DNA of 64,000 bases from Chromobotia macracanthus (lineage: Eukaryota; Chordata; Actinopteri; Cypriniformes; Botiidae): the NCBI GenBank assembly GCA_036877525.1, contig JAZGTH010000002.1, forward strand, positions 11,777,501 to 11,841,500. The letters run 5' to 3'. The translations under genes were made by a program, and so were the position numbers. The notes beneath the pieces are model-generated. The model was not told the DNA's origin, did no database searches, and worked only from the letters and a program-made list of their open reading frames with translations. This document shows, piece after piece, positions 32,201 to 44,016 of this stretch (positions are counted from its first letter, which is position 1; the number at the start of each line of letters is the position of its first letter).

Positions 32201-33962
32201 AAGCGCAAGCAGGAGGCCAGACGCCAGAAAATGGAGATGGAAAAGAAGGAGTTTGAACAGTTACGGCAAGAAATGGGCGAGGTCAGCTTTATCTGCCAAT
32301 AATTTGATTATGTAATTTACTATTTCAATATATAATGTAAAGCATAACGTTAAGCATCTAAAGATAAACACATGATAAATTGCACGTGACCCAGACTTTT
32401 CTGTCAGTGTAGTAAATTGACTACAAAGAATGTAGAGAATAATAGAGATTCCCCAGTTAACAGGGAACAGGTAACGTTCTCTCAATGTTCTCTCAAAGTT
32501 CTCAAAAAATGTTCTTGCAGTAATGTTAGTAGAAATTTTGTTTAGCAATTATATCATATAATTATATATTAAGGTGTTAGTGGAACGTTTTACACTGTTG
32601 TGAATGTCTAGGACGTTTTGAATGTTCCTGGAACTTTCAAAATAACATTTTTAACATTCTTATTATTTAATGGAAACATTGTTACAACCTAAAATTGTTA
32701 GCTTGGTAAACTCCTCAATCAAAAATCCCACATGTTAATGGTAAGCATGTGTTTTGTTGGTTTGGTTCAGGATGAGATCAATGAAAGTTCTGAGGTGGTG
32801 AGCACCGAGTATGAAGAGCTGACAAAGCTGAAGCGGACCGGTACCATTCACGCCAAGTCTCTGAAGTCCAAGTTTGAGAAGATTAAGCAGCTCACCGAGG
32901 AAGAAATCCAGAAGAAGATCGAGGAGGAGAGAGCACGAAGGAAAGAAATTGATGAGCAAATCAAAGAAAGAGAGGCAGAGCGATGTCAGGAGGTAACATA
33001 TCATAGGTATGTATGTTAACATATCAAGCAACATTAAACATTTATTTCTTGCTGTTCTCTTCCACAGGATGAAGATGAGGATAAAACAACCACAACTAAA
33101 GCAGAGGATGTCCCGTTCAGACAGAAAGTGGATATGCGTGCACGGTTCGAACAAATGGCAAAAGCCAGAGAAGAGGAGCAGAGGAGAAGGATCGAAGAGC
33201 AGAAGTTACAGAGGATGCAGTTTGAACAACAAGAGATTGATGCTGCTCTTCAAAAAGTAAATCTTTCCTGGGCTGCTTTGTTTAAAAGCTAAACGATGGA
33301 CCTGCCTGGACACGATGGCAGCGCTAATGCATGACAGAGCTGCATGTGTGTGTCAGCGTGTGATTTCCGTTGTTCTGTTGTTTTACTCAACTGACCAACT
33401 GTGAAACGCTTTGTCGTGTGTCTTATCAGAAAAGGGAGGAAGACGAAGAAGAGGAAGGTAGCATCATCAATGGTTCTGCCGCCTATGAAGATGAAGAAGA
33501 CCACGCCAGGTCAGGTGCTCCATGGTTTAAGAAACCCCTGAAGAACCAATCGGTGGTTGATGCAGAACCTGTACGGTTCACAGTGAAGATCACAGGAGAA
33601 CCCAAACCAGAAGTTACATGGTGGTTTGAGGGCGAGCTGCTGCCTGACTCAGAAGACTACCAGTACATTGAGAGAGGAGAGACCTACTGTCTGTATCTAC
33701 CAGAAACCTTTCCTGAGGATGAAGGAGAGTACATGTGCAAAGCTGTCAACAGCCGGGGAACAGCTGCCAGCACCTGCATCCTCACGATTGAAAGTAAGCC
33801 GCCACGCATCTCCACTAAACACCTGCATGCTGTTTTCTCTGGTTCCACCACTAACCTGGCACGGACTGCATGCATCTCTTCCACATGGTTCCTCTTCTTC
33901 TCGTTAATGAAACTGTATCTCTCTTTCTTCCTGTCTCTCTCTTTCCAGCTGAGGATTACTGA
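25817..33962 (+). CDS. nexn: Nexilin, F-actin-binding sarcomere protein
   Basis: Exons 25817..26200, 26613..26804, 27293..27377, 27507..27655, 28839..29039, 29159..29338, 29590..29778, 30522..30713, 31128..31172, 32087..32281, 32771..32992, 33068..33256, 33430..33793, 33949..33962 join in phase to 866 residues. The conserved family start (MSEVALKQE, human MNDISQKAE) is the ATG at 26174, giving 747 residues; the upstream 119 are an in-frame extension. Nexilin binds F-actin at Z-discs. In 747-numbering, 10-151 match the N-terminal actin-binding part (YVPKLGKEDVKNKFEAMQ). 152-485 hold five repeats of the type PGKL..FEE...R with long E/K/R helices, where I recall four in human. 486-622 are further coiled helix (SKFEKIKQLTEEEIQKKIEEE). 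About 655-745 is an I-set Ig domain (PWFKKP, VTWWFEGE, DEGEYMCKAVN). Almost all internal exons are phase 0-0. Confidence 0.95.
26214..26280. repeat. (TA)n microsatellite by a nexn donor site
   Basis: About 33 TA dinucleotides beginning 14 bases after the 5' splice site at 26201. A degenerate inverted repeat with ACTGGTGT/ACACCAGT arms follows at about 26350-26415. Confidence 0.95.
27656..28838 (+). other. nexn intron 4, with a deleted MITE
   Basis: AT-rich intron. Its only recognised content is the 90-bp internally deleted family A element at 28637-28726. Confidence 0.6.
28637..28726. mobile_element. Repeat family A, 90-bp internally deleted copy with intact ends
   Basis: Left end CCCCAGCTAACAATTTTAGG, right end ATTCCCTGTTAGCTGGG. 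The ends CCCAGCTAACA and TGTTAGCTGGG are near-perfect inverted repeats, and they define the family's limits. Confidence 0.85.
29779..32086 (+). other. nexn introns flanking the fourth repeat exon and the 45-nt exon
   Basis: Non-coding apart from the exons 30522..30713 and 31128..31172. The stretch 29900-30400 is T-rich without a recognised feature. A family C copy lies at 31386-31595. Confidence 0.6.
31386..31595 (+). mobile_element. Repeat family C copy
   Basis: GTAGGCGATATTTTTCCAGAAACG, TTGAAAGTCTCTTCACG, GTGTGGCTTTAAAG and GCTCTGAAGGGACGG align with 20273-20600 in the same order and orientation, with a shorter middle. Confidence 0.7.
32451..32705 (-). mobile_element. Repeat family A copy in a nexn intron
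   Basis: Starts CCCCAGTTAACAGGGAAC, ends ACCTAAAATTGTTAGCTTGG. Internal TTCTTGCAGTAATG and GTTAGTGGAACGTTTTA are family words in reverse orientation to the 53722 copy. Confidence 0.8.
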
Positions 33963-34590
33963 TGCTCTCGTCTGGAACTTTCCCAGACTTTATTTTTTTC
34001 TTTTATACAAGTTCATTTCTCACGGTACGGCCAAAAACCGAGGAGGAAGGAGCGATGTTTCTTTTTTTGCCATTCCTCCCGAAGATACACTGAGTGATAA
34101 AGTGCAATGTGTTGTTTACATAAGATGTTGCACTCACGGTGAACAGAAAAACTGGGATGAATTTGTACCAAAACACATAAACTGTTCCCATGATGCTTAG
34201 TGAAATTGAAAAAATACCTGGAAAATCCACTACACCCTGAGGAAGGATTTCATATCCATGTAATCAAATGAATGGGGCACGTTTCTTTAGAGTTTGATTC
34301 AGTATTTGTTGTTATAGTCTTCCTTTAAAGAAGGCTGCAATTGCATCTCTTTTGTTAAATTCCTCTGTTCAGGCTCTGATTTTTTCCACTTTGTGATTTG
34401 TTTTTAATATAATGTACACATGAAACTTTAATATCCCCATTTGTTTCTATAATATCCCCAGTGTAGTGAGTAAATGAAATGTATGGACTGTAGGCTATAC
34501 GCAGGTTAGCAGGAGGTGAGTTTAGGTAGGAAAATATTTGTGTAATGTACAAAAATATAATAAAGTCAATAAAACCTCAGTAGTTGCTTG
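33963..34590 (+). other. nexn 3' UTR with two poly(A) signals
   Basis: Runs from the TGA at 33960-33962 to overlapping-range AATAAA signals at 34559-34564 and 34568-34573. From here to about 35150 I see no gene. Confidence 0.6.
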
Positions 34591-35187
34591 CTGTTTTATG
34601 AACTGCAGTGTGTATGTGATTTACATGCAATGGCCTGGTGGTTGCATACCTACACGTTGAAAAGCCCAAACCTGACACACATGTAACTTTGTCCAACATA
34701 AATTAAAACTGACTGCAAGAACAGAAAGTTTATAGGTGAACTGAATGTTGCGCTCATTAAGAATATTAAAGCATTTTCTTTAAGACTCCTAAACTTGTTT
34801 TTGTTTTTAAATGTGGACATTTATCTACTTGTTCATTTTTATAAACGAGTTTAAAGTAAAGTGCAAAAGTAAATATGTCCTACACCTTTGTGTCTGTCAT
34901 TTTGTTCATGTGAATGTCTTTTTTTACACGTTTGTGACTCTCTGACACTTGTTTTGCTTCGTCTGTGTGCGCCAGGCGAAAGATTCAGCGCTTCACATCA
35001 GGGCTGTGAGTGTAAATTTCCACCAAACTACAAATGCAAACATTAACACGACAAGTTCTCACATTTTTACAGAGATTTTTACACGTTTTGCTATTAATTT
35101 ACCTTCATACAGCACCGCGTTTCATCCACACAGAGGCGCAACTGTTTCGTTCATCCAGGCGCCGCCCGCGTCATCAGCTGTGCGCTG

Positions 35188-35201
35188 GTTACCATAGTAA
35201 C
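35188..35201 (+). promoter_or_regulatory. RFX X-box motif in the mindy4 promoter
   Basis: GTTACCATAGTAAC fits the X-box consensus GTNRCC-N(0-3)-RGYAAC with spacer AT. It lies about 250 bp before the mindy4 start codon inside a CpG-rich stretch (about 35150-35520). RFX factors with FoxJ1 drive ciliary genes; its use here is inferred. Confidence 0.5.
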
Positions 35202-35448
35202 AAGCAGACGCGCTAGCCCGCTAGTTAGCGAGTCTGTCGAGTTATCCTTACATCATACAGCCCCATAAACATCAAATAACGTGAAAATGGCCGTGCTTAA
35301 AATGCTGTAACGGCGTGAGGCTGAAAATATGACTGTCTGTAGACCGACTGCATTGGATACTTGTGAAATTTGGTGCATTTTGCACCGTTTTTAGCCAACT
35401 TGGTAGCCTTCTAGTTCGTGTCCATATTGGCCGCCGTGTTGTGGTGAC

Positions 35449-38400
35449 ATGATGGAGGGATGTGTGGAGGAAGTCTCTGCGTCTCTCGTACGGGAATATC
35501 TCAGTCGAAAGGTGGGTGGCACGATTTATTTCTGATCACTCTTTAATTTAAGCCTCGGAAGGAACGTAAACATTGTACGAGGGCGCACTGGCTGATGGGA
35601 AACAAAGCTAACCGCAGCTAACACGTTTAGGTGGTTTAAGAACGTTTCCAAAACCTTAAAACCGTGTTTCAAAACGTTCAGTTTCTTAGACGTTGTATTT
35701 ACGTTGTTTATTGTTTAGAGGAACGTTGTGCAAACGTCTTTTACATCCTGTGACGTTTTAAAAGCGTGCCGCTAACAACTTTAGGTTCGCGTTTTTGATA
35801 TTATGTAGCAGGTTATATAGCAGTTACTGCAAGAACGTTTTGGTAACGTTGAAAGACCTTTTAGAGAACGGTAGCCAACGTTCAGAGAACGTTCCCTGTT
35901 CCCCAAGAGAAGTGTAAACATATTTACACTGTGTGCTGTATGTACTGTATGCTTTAAGCTCTTTTTAATACTTTGACCTGACCCCTGTAAAGTTGATCAA
36001 ACTCCAGATTGGTTATTTTTTTGATGCTGATCTGATCTTCATCAGGGACTGAAGAGAACGATCACTTGCATGGACGAAGAGCTTCCACGAACTAATTCAA
36101 GCATCAATAACAGATCAGATCTGCGCAGAATACTTCACCTGGAGGGCCTTTACAAGAAGAATAAGGTGCAAAACATCTGGCTTTGGAAATGAAATCAGTA
36201 ATATAAAATTGCAAAGTGGTGTAGAAGAATGACATTGTTGAATGCATTTGTCTCCAGGCTGAAGAGCATCCCTTGAAGTCAATGTTGGAGATCATTGTGA
36301 ATGAGAGAATAAGCGAGGGAGACAAAGCCAGGTGCCATCGCCATGGTGACAGTCAAGCGCATCCACAGGAGAAGACCATGTCCAGATCTGCCTTAGACAT
36401 GAAGGACAGCGTTACGCAAGATGAACGCTTCACAGAAACGCTGCCGTTTGACGTAAAAAAGTAAGTATTCATTTCTTAACGTAAATCTAGTGTCAGTTCT
36501 ACAACACGAAGTTAATGTCAAGGTCTTGGGAATTGTTGACAGCAACAAGTATTCCTTTTTTAACAGACTTTCTAAAACCAGCACAGCGCCTTCCCAAACA
36601 CCTGAAAAGACACGCAAGACCCTCCCTGGCTTTGCAGTTCCCCCTGAGAGGAGTGAGAAAAGTGTCTCCTCGTCTTCTAGCCAGGATAGTCTCATAACAG
36701 TAAACAAAGATGCATTTCACTCAGAGAGAAAGGTTCCAGACTCTGATAGCCAGAAGAACCGAAGCAGCAGAATAAGAAGAGGCATTATGGCAGGCCCCAT
36801 AGCCAGTTCCTCTCAGGTGATGAATGCTTACCCATATTTACCATCTCTGATATCATATGGCTTTGAATGAATAAAAATTGAACTCTGGTGTACTTTTCAT
36901 TCGATAAACAAGTTTGTTCATGTGAAATCTAAGAAGGAAAGAACTGAGAAAGATTTCATTTTTCCATAGGAAAATAACAGAAGACGCCCATCCCGAAAGG
37001 CATCTGGATCTTCATCTCTTATAGCACCTGAGGATTGTAGAGACACAGGAGACTGGACAAATGGTCTTAATACTACACACACAAAATCGAATCCACCGGC
37101 CTCTCTTGAAGGGCAGAGCAACATGTTTTCTAGTTTGCATAGTAATGGTTTTGAGAGGATCCCAAGAGTCAAACCTCCACTTCGCATGTGAGTTTCTTCA
37201 CTGTATTTTTGAATTTTAGAACTGAGGTGGGGGTCCAATTTTCACAAAGAGAAGGTGAAATGTTTAAGCCATGAATAAGACAAAGTTCTGTCATCGTTTG
37301 CTCACCCTCATGATCTTCTGTATGTATTTCATCTGTGGAGGACAAAGGAGATGGCTGAATATTTTTGACTTGCGTCCTAAGTCACGATTCATGTTCTAAG
37401 TCACGATTCACATTCTAAGTCACGATTCACGTTCTAAGTCACGATTCACGTTCTAAGTCACGATTGACCTTTCTCAGAATTTGCCCAACTTTACAATTTT
37501 CATTTTTGGGAGAAGTGTCACTTGATGGAAAATATCAGTATGACATATTGAATGATCACAAAATGATCAAGTGCAACTGAGACTAGAAGAGCTCAGCCGT
37601 GTCTGGATTCTAGGAAACCGGCTCTACACGTTGATTAATTTGAAATGCTGACCTTGATTCATGTTGATTGTTCATTAATTTAAAAGCAAAAGCATTCTTG
37701 TTTTTGACCTTGAGTGGGTGCGACAGTTATACCGATTGGAAAAAATATGTCTTATAAAAAAGATAAATATAATATGCAGTTCAGAATGGTAAAAAGAGGC
37801 TGATGGTATTCATGCTCAGCTTCGACTGTCAGGCCAGTGATTGTTGACTTTCCTTGTTTCCCCTCCAGAAAGAATTCAGCACCCAACCCAAAAGCGGATG
37901 GACTCCATGTGTTGGAAATGGTTTTGGGTAGTGTACCTACATTTTCTACAGATTACATTTTGTACAATGGATTGTGGCCAAATCAGCTGCAGAATACAAA
38001 AGAAAGTGTTGTGTAACTTCAAAATAACTTAAGTCCTGCATTAGTTTGGATTTAGTATTTCAAACATGGAACTCTTTAGAGCATGTCATGCATTTCGAAA
38101 CACAACACTGTTGAGATCAGTAGTTCTCAATCTTTGTGACTTAAATGTCCACAACAATATTTGAAGGGGCCCTCACTCACAATTTCTTCCCAGTAAAGTA
38201 TTCTAAAGCTTGGCATAACTAGAAAGATGTAAACTCTTTTAAATATAATGAAACACTAAGCAGTAACTTTAGTTGTATTAGCTTATTTTAATCAATGTTT
38301 TGTCTTTAAATAATAATTAAAGATGTTTTCTAAAGATGTTTTTAAAATATTTGTAAAATCACTTTCATATCTTCTAGATGACATAGAGAATGAGGAGATC

Positions 38401-41250
38401 TTATGTGATGTTTCTAGAACATCTGCTCCAGAACTTAGTTTGGACAGGACTCCGATGGACCAGATCACTGCCACTGTAAGCACATAGTCACTTTAACCAT
38501 CTGTAGACATAATCGCTTGTTATATCAGCCCATTTTGATAAGATATCTGTGACCTCTTCAGGCTCTGAAGGAGATCCTCTTTGGTTCTCCTATGGCCTGT
38601 TTCACCGAGGAGTGGAAACAACAGAATTTTACATTTTCAGATACTCCTGGTTTGAAATATGGGATCATACAAAAGAAGGTGCCGTATTCCAGACGTTTTT
38701 AAGATTGATTGATCTGTTGGAAGCAGTGATGGACTGTATCGATTTACAGGGTGAAATCATAGCCGGTAAATTGGTTCTGTAAAGCTTTGCGTGATAAGTT
38801 CTGTGTTTGTTTCACCAGGGAGGACCCTGTGGAGTACTTGCAGGAGTTCAAGCTTGTGTTCTGCAGAAGCTTCTGTTTAAAGAATCAAGCAATGACTCAC
38901 TGTATGAGTATGTGCCAAGCATCAATCTTATCCTTGCTTATTCTTTTGTTGGTAGAAATCAGATATTATTTTTACCTGTATTATATAAACATCCTGAATC
39001 ATTAGGATATCAATTTTATATTACTGACATATTTGCATCCTTTGATTAGTTTTGATTCATTTGGGGTTCCTAAACCACTGGTGTTTTAGGTCGGTCAGGG
39101 TTGCATGAAATTTATCGAAAATGTGTTTTACCCTCATTTTGCTAGGCGATTGCAGCTATCAAACATTTTAAGGACAAAATGTCTGTCTCAGGCTTTGGCT
39201 GACATACTGTGGAGAGCCGGGGATATGAAGAAAGCCACTGTAGCAATGTAAGTGTGTCAGACGTTTACCGTTTTATATTGACAAAACGGTACTTCATTTC
39301 TAAATAAAAATGGACATGCCCATACAGAAACACAGGAAGAAGTCTTTTCTCCCCAGTCGGACGCTACAGATCTGATGGTATTTTAGAAATGGTAAGGGGA
39401 TTCTTGTTAATTCTTGATTCTTGTAATCGGTTGACAACCGCACATTTCTCTGCTATTAATATATGTACTTTTTGCATATTCCACATACTGTAGATAACAC
39501 GTGTCACTGTGGAGACCTTAGATGAACTTACATTAGTTCTTGAGCAACATGTTAGACAGGTAAGTCTATGCGTGAAAAGAACATATGAATATGACACGCA
39601 TCTTGTTACATATTTACATTACATTACATTTATGCATTGACACTTTTATCCAAAGTGATTTACGGTGCAGTCAACATATTTATTTTCTGTCATTATGTGT
39701 TCTTTGGGAATTGAACCCACAACCTTTTCTTTACCAATTGAGCTTAACTAATTTCTATTCTATACTACCTGTTTAAACAAAATTAAACTATTGAGGATGG
39801 TTTATATTTGAGTAATCTCATTTACAGTATTGAAGCATTTAGGCTAACAATACATTGCTTATATGATTACACTGCATCTAAGATAGTTTTACCATTCATT
39901 TATCCTTATTTGATTGACCAAATTATTATTCTCTCATACTTAGTTTGAGAAGGGCCCCTTTGGCTGTATCCTGCTCACCATCTCTGTCATTCTGTCCAGA
40001 ACTATTGCAGCGTAAGTTTCCAGCTGCTTTAGTTTTTACTGACTGTTCATGTTAATATGTGGATTCGTTGAACTGATTTATGTTTTCTTGTGTTCTAGTA
40101 TACGGAGTGATATGGATGTGCCTACCTCCACTCTCATTGGGGCTCATGGCTACTGCACACAGGTTTTTAACATTAACACTTTGATGGAACGTTTTCAGTG
40201 AGGTCTCTGATACACAGTTGGTTATTTAAGAAGCATCACACTAGCAAGAGCTCTGCTGTCACAGGTGATAACAGCAGTATAACAGTGTGTATGTGTAACA
40301 GCAGTAGCAAACCATACAATTGGAATTCTGTGCAGAAACATGAAAACATTCCAGTGCTGTTATAGAAAACATTAGCACTCTTGGTGTAGCTATGCTCTCC
40401 AGTGTGTTCCGTGTTGTATGATTCACTCATGAAGTCTTACGTTTTGCCTTTCATGTTTCTTAAGGAATTAGTTAATCTTTTGCTTTGTGGACGAGCGGTT
40501 TCAAATGTCTTTGATGATGAAATGAGGCTGGATTCTGGAAATGGGAATTTTACACTTCTGAAGGGAATTCAAGCACGATGTAACATCGGGCTGCTATCTT
40601 TATTTGAGCACTATAATATATGTAAGGTAAAAATGCTTCAAATGCCCCACACTGTTCTCATACTAAACGTTTGTATTAACATTTCCCAGCGCTAAACTAA
40701 ATTGCTCACTGTGTTTGTGAAGGTCGGATCTCACCTGAAAAATCCCAAGTTTCCAATCTGGATCGTATGCAGTGAGAGCCATTTCAGCATCCTCTTCTCT
40801 CTCTCTGAGGATCTGGCAGCTGACCACTGGAAGGAGAAAGAGTTTGATTTGTACTATTATGATGGGCTGGCCAACCAGCAGGAATCAATTAGACTGACTG
40901 TCTGTGAGTTATTGGTTTGGGTACACACTAAACAAACAAACACTGTTTGCACATTAGGGTGCATAATAAGTCCATAATGAAAAGCTTTCTGCATTATGTG
41001 CCTCTGGACAGATCCAGATGCAGCTGTGACAGCTCAGACTGATGCAGACTGTGATCTGATTCCTCCACTGGAGCTCTGCATCAGGACCAAGTAAGACAGT
41101 TCATTCACTGGGGTTGGAGGTTTCTCTGTTTTTCTTTCAGTTGTTTATATTGTGAAATATCAACGGCATGTAGGTATTAATCTTTCAGATGTGTTTTACA
41201 GATGGAGAACTGCATTGATCAGCTGGAATAATACAGAACCCATTCTTTGA
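35449..41250 (+). CDS. mindy4: MINDY4-type K48-linkage deubiquitinase (FAM188B)
   Basis: Eighteen exons: 35449..35511, 36046..36165, 36258..36460, 36567..36816, 36970..37187, 37869..37927, 38378..38475, 38562..38678, 38819..38907, 39146..39247, 39328..39391, 39494..39559, 39944..40011, 40099..40162, 40465..40626, 40723..40903, 41012..41090, 41202..41250. All junctions keep phase and give 683 residues (human about 757). Residues 1-40 look like a LisH dimerisation motif (ASLVREYLSRKG) and match MINDY4. 60-330 are disordered, with the conserved RGIMAGPIASS. From about 338 comes the MINDY peptidase fold: Cys380 in KKGGPCGVL is the expected nucleophile and His601 in CSESHFSIL the expected catalytic histidine. 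LIGAHGYCTQ, YYYDGLANQQE and the ending NNTEPIL match the family. MINDY enzymes cleave K48-linked ubiquitin chains. Two in-frame ATGs sit at 35449 and 35452; either may be used. Confidence 0.94.
35625..35902 (+). mobile_element. Repeat family A copy in mindy4 intron 1, CpG-retaining
   Basis: Carries the family order AAGAACGTTTCC, AACGTTTT, CTAACAACTTTAGG, GTTACTGCAAGAACG, TTTTAGAGAACGG, TAGCCAACG, GAACGTTCCCTGTT. Many AACGTT words are intact, whereas other copies read AATGTT or AACATT. Confidence 0.75.
37374..37468. repeat. 19-bp tandem repeat, five copies, in mindy4 intron 5
   Basis: Unit GTTCTAAGTCACGATTCAC, five head-to-tail copies with one or two changes each. No coding frame. Confidence 0.9.
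39612..39748 (-). mobile_element. tRNA-derived SINE in a mindy4 intron
   Basis: On the plus strand: ACATTTATGCATTGACACTTTTATCCAAAGTGATTTAC-type core (39625-39665), then the complement of a B box (GGGAATTGAACCCAC) and of an A box (ACCAATTGAGCTTA). Reverse orientation. Confidence 0.85.
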
Positions 41251-41736
41251 TAATGTGCAAGAGTTGGTGTTGTGTTTGTACTCCTGTGTAAACTCTGTAT
41301 GATTTTATCTGATAAATGAAAGTGCATGTTTTGCAGTTAAGTAAGGTATTGATGTTGTTTTATGTGGCCTCTGTTATGCTTTTCTGGGCTGCCATGATTA
41401 ATAATTATATTGTTTTCAGTTTTGTACTGCCATTTTTTAGTTTTATGTTATTATTTTGGTTTTGTTTATCATTGTGTGAATACAAAAGTCATATTTATAT
41501 ACAAACAAAACAGATCATCTTTAGGATCACATCAAATTCACAATATTTCAGTCGTTCAGTATTATTACCCCCCAGCCTGAAATGAGATCTAAGCCTCTGC
41601 AGTCTGTTTTGTACAAATGTTTACAATCACTTTCTGTAAAGATCACAGTGTTACTTTTATTTCATGGCCAGTGTGCCATTATAAGAGGAACTGGATGTGA
41701 TTTAACAGATCTTTTATTGCAGTCAAATTATTATTA

Positions 41737-41742
41737 AATAAA
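41737..41742 (+). promoter_or_regulatory. mindy4 poly(A) signal
   Basis: AATAAA about 490 bp after the mindy4 stop codon; the likely end of its 3' UTR. Confidence 0.5.
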
Positions 41743-43011
41743 TTACAGAGAATATGACTTTGTCATCATGGGTTGTTATCTGTTTTCAGTATTAGTGTAG
41801 TATTGCTGATCGTGATCATGTGTATGCTGAGTATAGCTGTTAGTCATTGTTATGTGGGAATATAATTTATTCTCTGTAACTAAGCACCCAAAACTTAATT
41901 AGTAACTTAACATTTTAAGCATTCCCATTATTAAAAACCAGCTAACTCAAAATGTTATTATTAATCTATGCAATGATTACAGCAACTGTAGCAAACTGAA
42001 CAGTTATACATTATATAAAGGAAAATGACAGATCATATTAACATTTTCATTGAGCAATAACAATTATTTGGCTAAGAATAACAACTGTTGCATGTTACAC
42101 AATGTTTGCCTGCTCATTAAACATCTGGTTGACAACAAAATACACGTGTACCTGCTTCCTTTGCAAAGCAGTACAGAATGTTTTATTGTAGACCTGCATA
42201 AACAGATTAGATCCCTCGCATGGAGTAGTCATGTTCTGAAGAACTGATAATGATGCCTTAATAATCAGCTTTCTTGTTTTAAACAAACATGTATGCCACA
42301 TGAAATCTGCTACCTTGCCATCAGAATTATTTAGGCAGACGGTGGTAGTTTTGTGTGAACCTTCAGTTTTCCATCCTCTGGCTCCAGCTGGGATTCATTT
42401 AGATGAAACTGACCTGAATCCCAGCAGTCGCTCTATACATGTGGCTAGCTGGATAATGGTCTTAGGACTGGAACATGTTACCTGTAGCCTGCGAAAATAT
42501 ACCAGGACCGAAGCTGGAGAATCTGCCTGCTTAATACACATTGGAACAACACAATTGCACTGACAATATTGCCTCTGCTTATACAATTTTGAGGACGTCT
42601 TGTTTCCTGCTTATCAAGTATATATTGCAACCCCAACAGACTATAAATGCATGTGTATTTGAAAGGAAATATTCCCGTACTCCAAACATCTGACTCTGAT
42701 CATTAAATCATTCACATTGATCAGTTTTTTTTCCTCACAGCTTAATTGCATCAGTCCAAGCCATGATATGCCTGTAAGCTCATAATTTACAGTTTTACAG
42801 CGGTAAGTAAACCGACCGAATAACTGTTTATTACCCAGAATGTCTGCTTGATGTGTGTAAGGGCCTAACTTTGAGCCTTGAGTCTGCTTCCCTTTGTTTA
42901 ATGTTCTATATTTGGAAACTTTAAAAAGCACATTTTTGTGTTTCTGCATCATGTATGTTAGGTATATTGTGCACTATACTGTTATTCCAGTTGGTAGCCA
43001 TGTAGTATTTC

Positions 43012-43157
43012 CTAGTTAACAGGGAACGTCCTCAGAACGTTGGCTAACATTCTCAAAAGTTATTAAAAAGTTCAAGTAATTTAAAAAGTTAAAGTTATTA
43101 AAAACATTTTAATGCTGTATCAAAAATGTTAGTGGAACGTTTAAAAAACATTACAGA

Positions 43158-43218
<61 letters not shown>

Positions 43219-43332
43219 ATGCTTATAAAGATTTGAATGTTCCTAGATCTCTCAGAATAACATTTCAAACGTTTCTGTTACATAATGGAAACGTTACGGA
43301 AACGTTCTTGCAACCTAAAACTGTTAGTTGGG
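43012..43332 (-). mobile_element. Repeat family A copy, interrupted by (AT)n
   Basis: Starts CTAGTTAACAGGGAACG, ends ACCTAAAACTGTTAGTTGGG. About 54 bp of AT repeat (43160-43214) sit in its middle, at the site where other copies read ATATATCATAT. Confidence 0.8.
43160..43214. repeat. (AT)n microsatellite
   Basis: About 27 AT dinucleotides, grown inside the family A copy at 43012-43332. Confidence 0.95.
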
Positions 43333-43874
43333 TTAGTGCTTTGTGCATTCCGTATTCCCGAATCCGAATTAAAACAGAGTGTAAACAGCCCACAGTCAGC
43401 AGTGTCGGAGTCCTCAGACTGTCCTCAGGGTGTCTCTGTTGTGCTACGAATCCAACACAGTAAAGGAAGAAAATGCAATCAAGTTTTCTGTGACGTCCAG
43501 TTATAGTTTATTTTCCCTTACATTGTGTAAAATTCAGATTTTTAACATTTAAACCCTTGCCTTTATTGGTGTAAAATCTCAGGTTCACTGTACTAACACA
43601 TTTGCACAATAGCTCCGTATTTTATTCAATTAAAGGCTTAAATCGTTAATCATTTAAGTGCGACTCCGGATCATGTTTTAAGGGGCCATCTAAGGGGCGA
43701 CTTTTTTGTTTGTTTATTTATTTATTTGCATAGTGACGTCACAAACGCATAGCGTCAGTCATCAGTCTTTAACCCAATAACAAATCAATAACATAACATT
43801 TGTAACATGTGATTTTATTGGCAGAGGTATAACCTGCGTACAGGACAAACGCTCGTATCTCAAATGTGATAAAG

Positions 43875-44016
43875 CTCCATCAAAAGTGCCACTAAACGTT
43901 CGTTTAGTAACGTTGTTTTAACGTTATATACCAAAACGTTGTTCTTGAGTTGTGAGTGGAACGTTTTAAAAACGTGACCGAATTAAAAATGTTTACACCG
44001 AGCAATAACATTTGTT
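43875..44016 (-). mobile_element. Repeat family A, truncated body leading into the 59-bp array
   Basis: Contains AACGTTGTTTTAACGTTATAT and GAGTGGAACGTTTTAAAAACG, the family body in reverse orientation. The left terminus is missing. The right end continues without a break into the tandem array and finishes in the family terminus GCTAGCTGGGG at about 45200. Confidence 0.65.

Noticed and set aside
33370..34200. 276-codon open frame taken as a single exon
   Set aside because: Its first part is intron before the acceptor at 33429 and its last part is beyond the predicted donor at 33794; only 33430-33793 is firmly nexilin exon. The read-through tail is kept as a finding.
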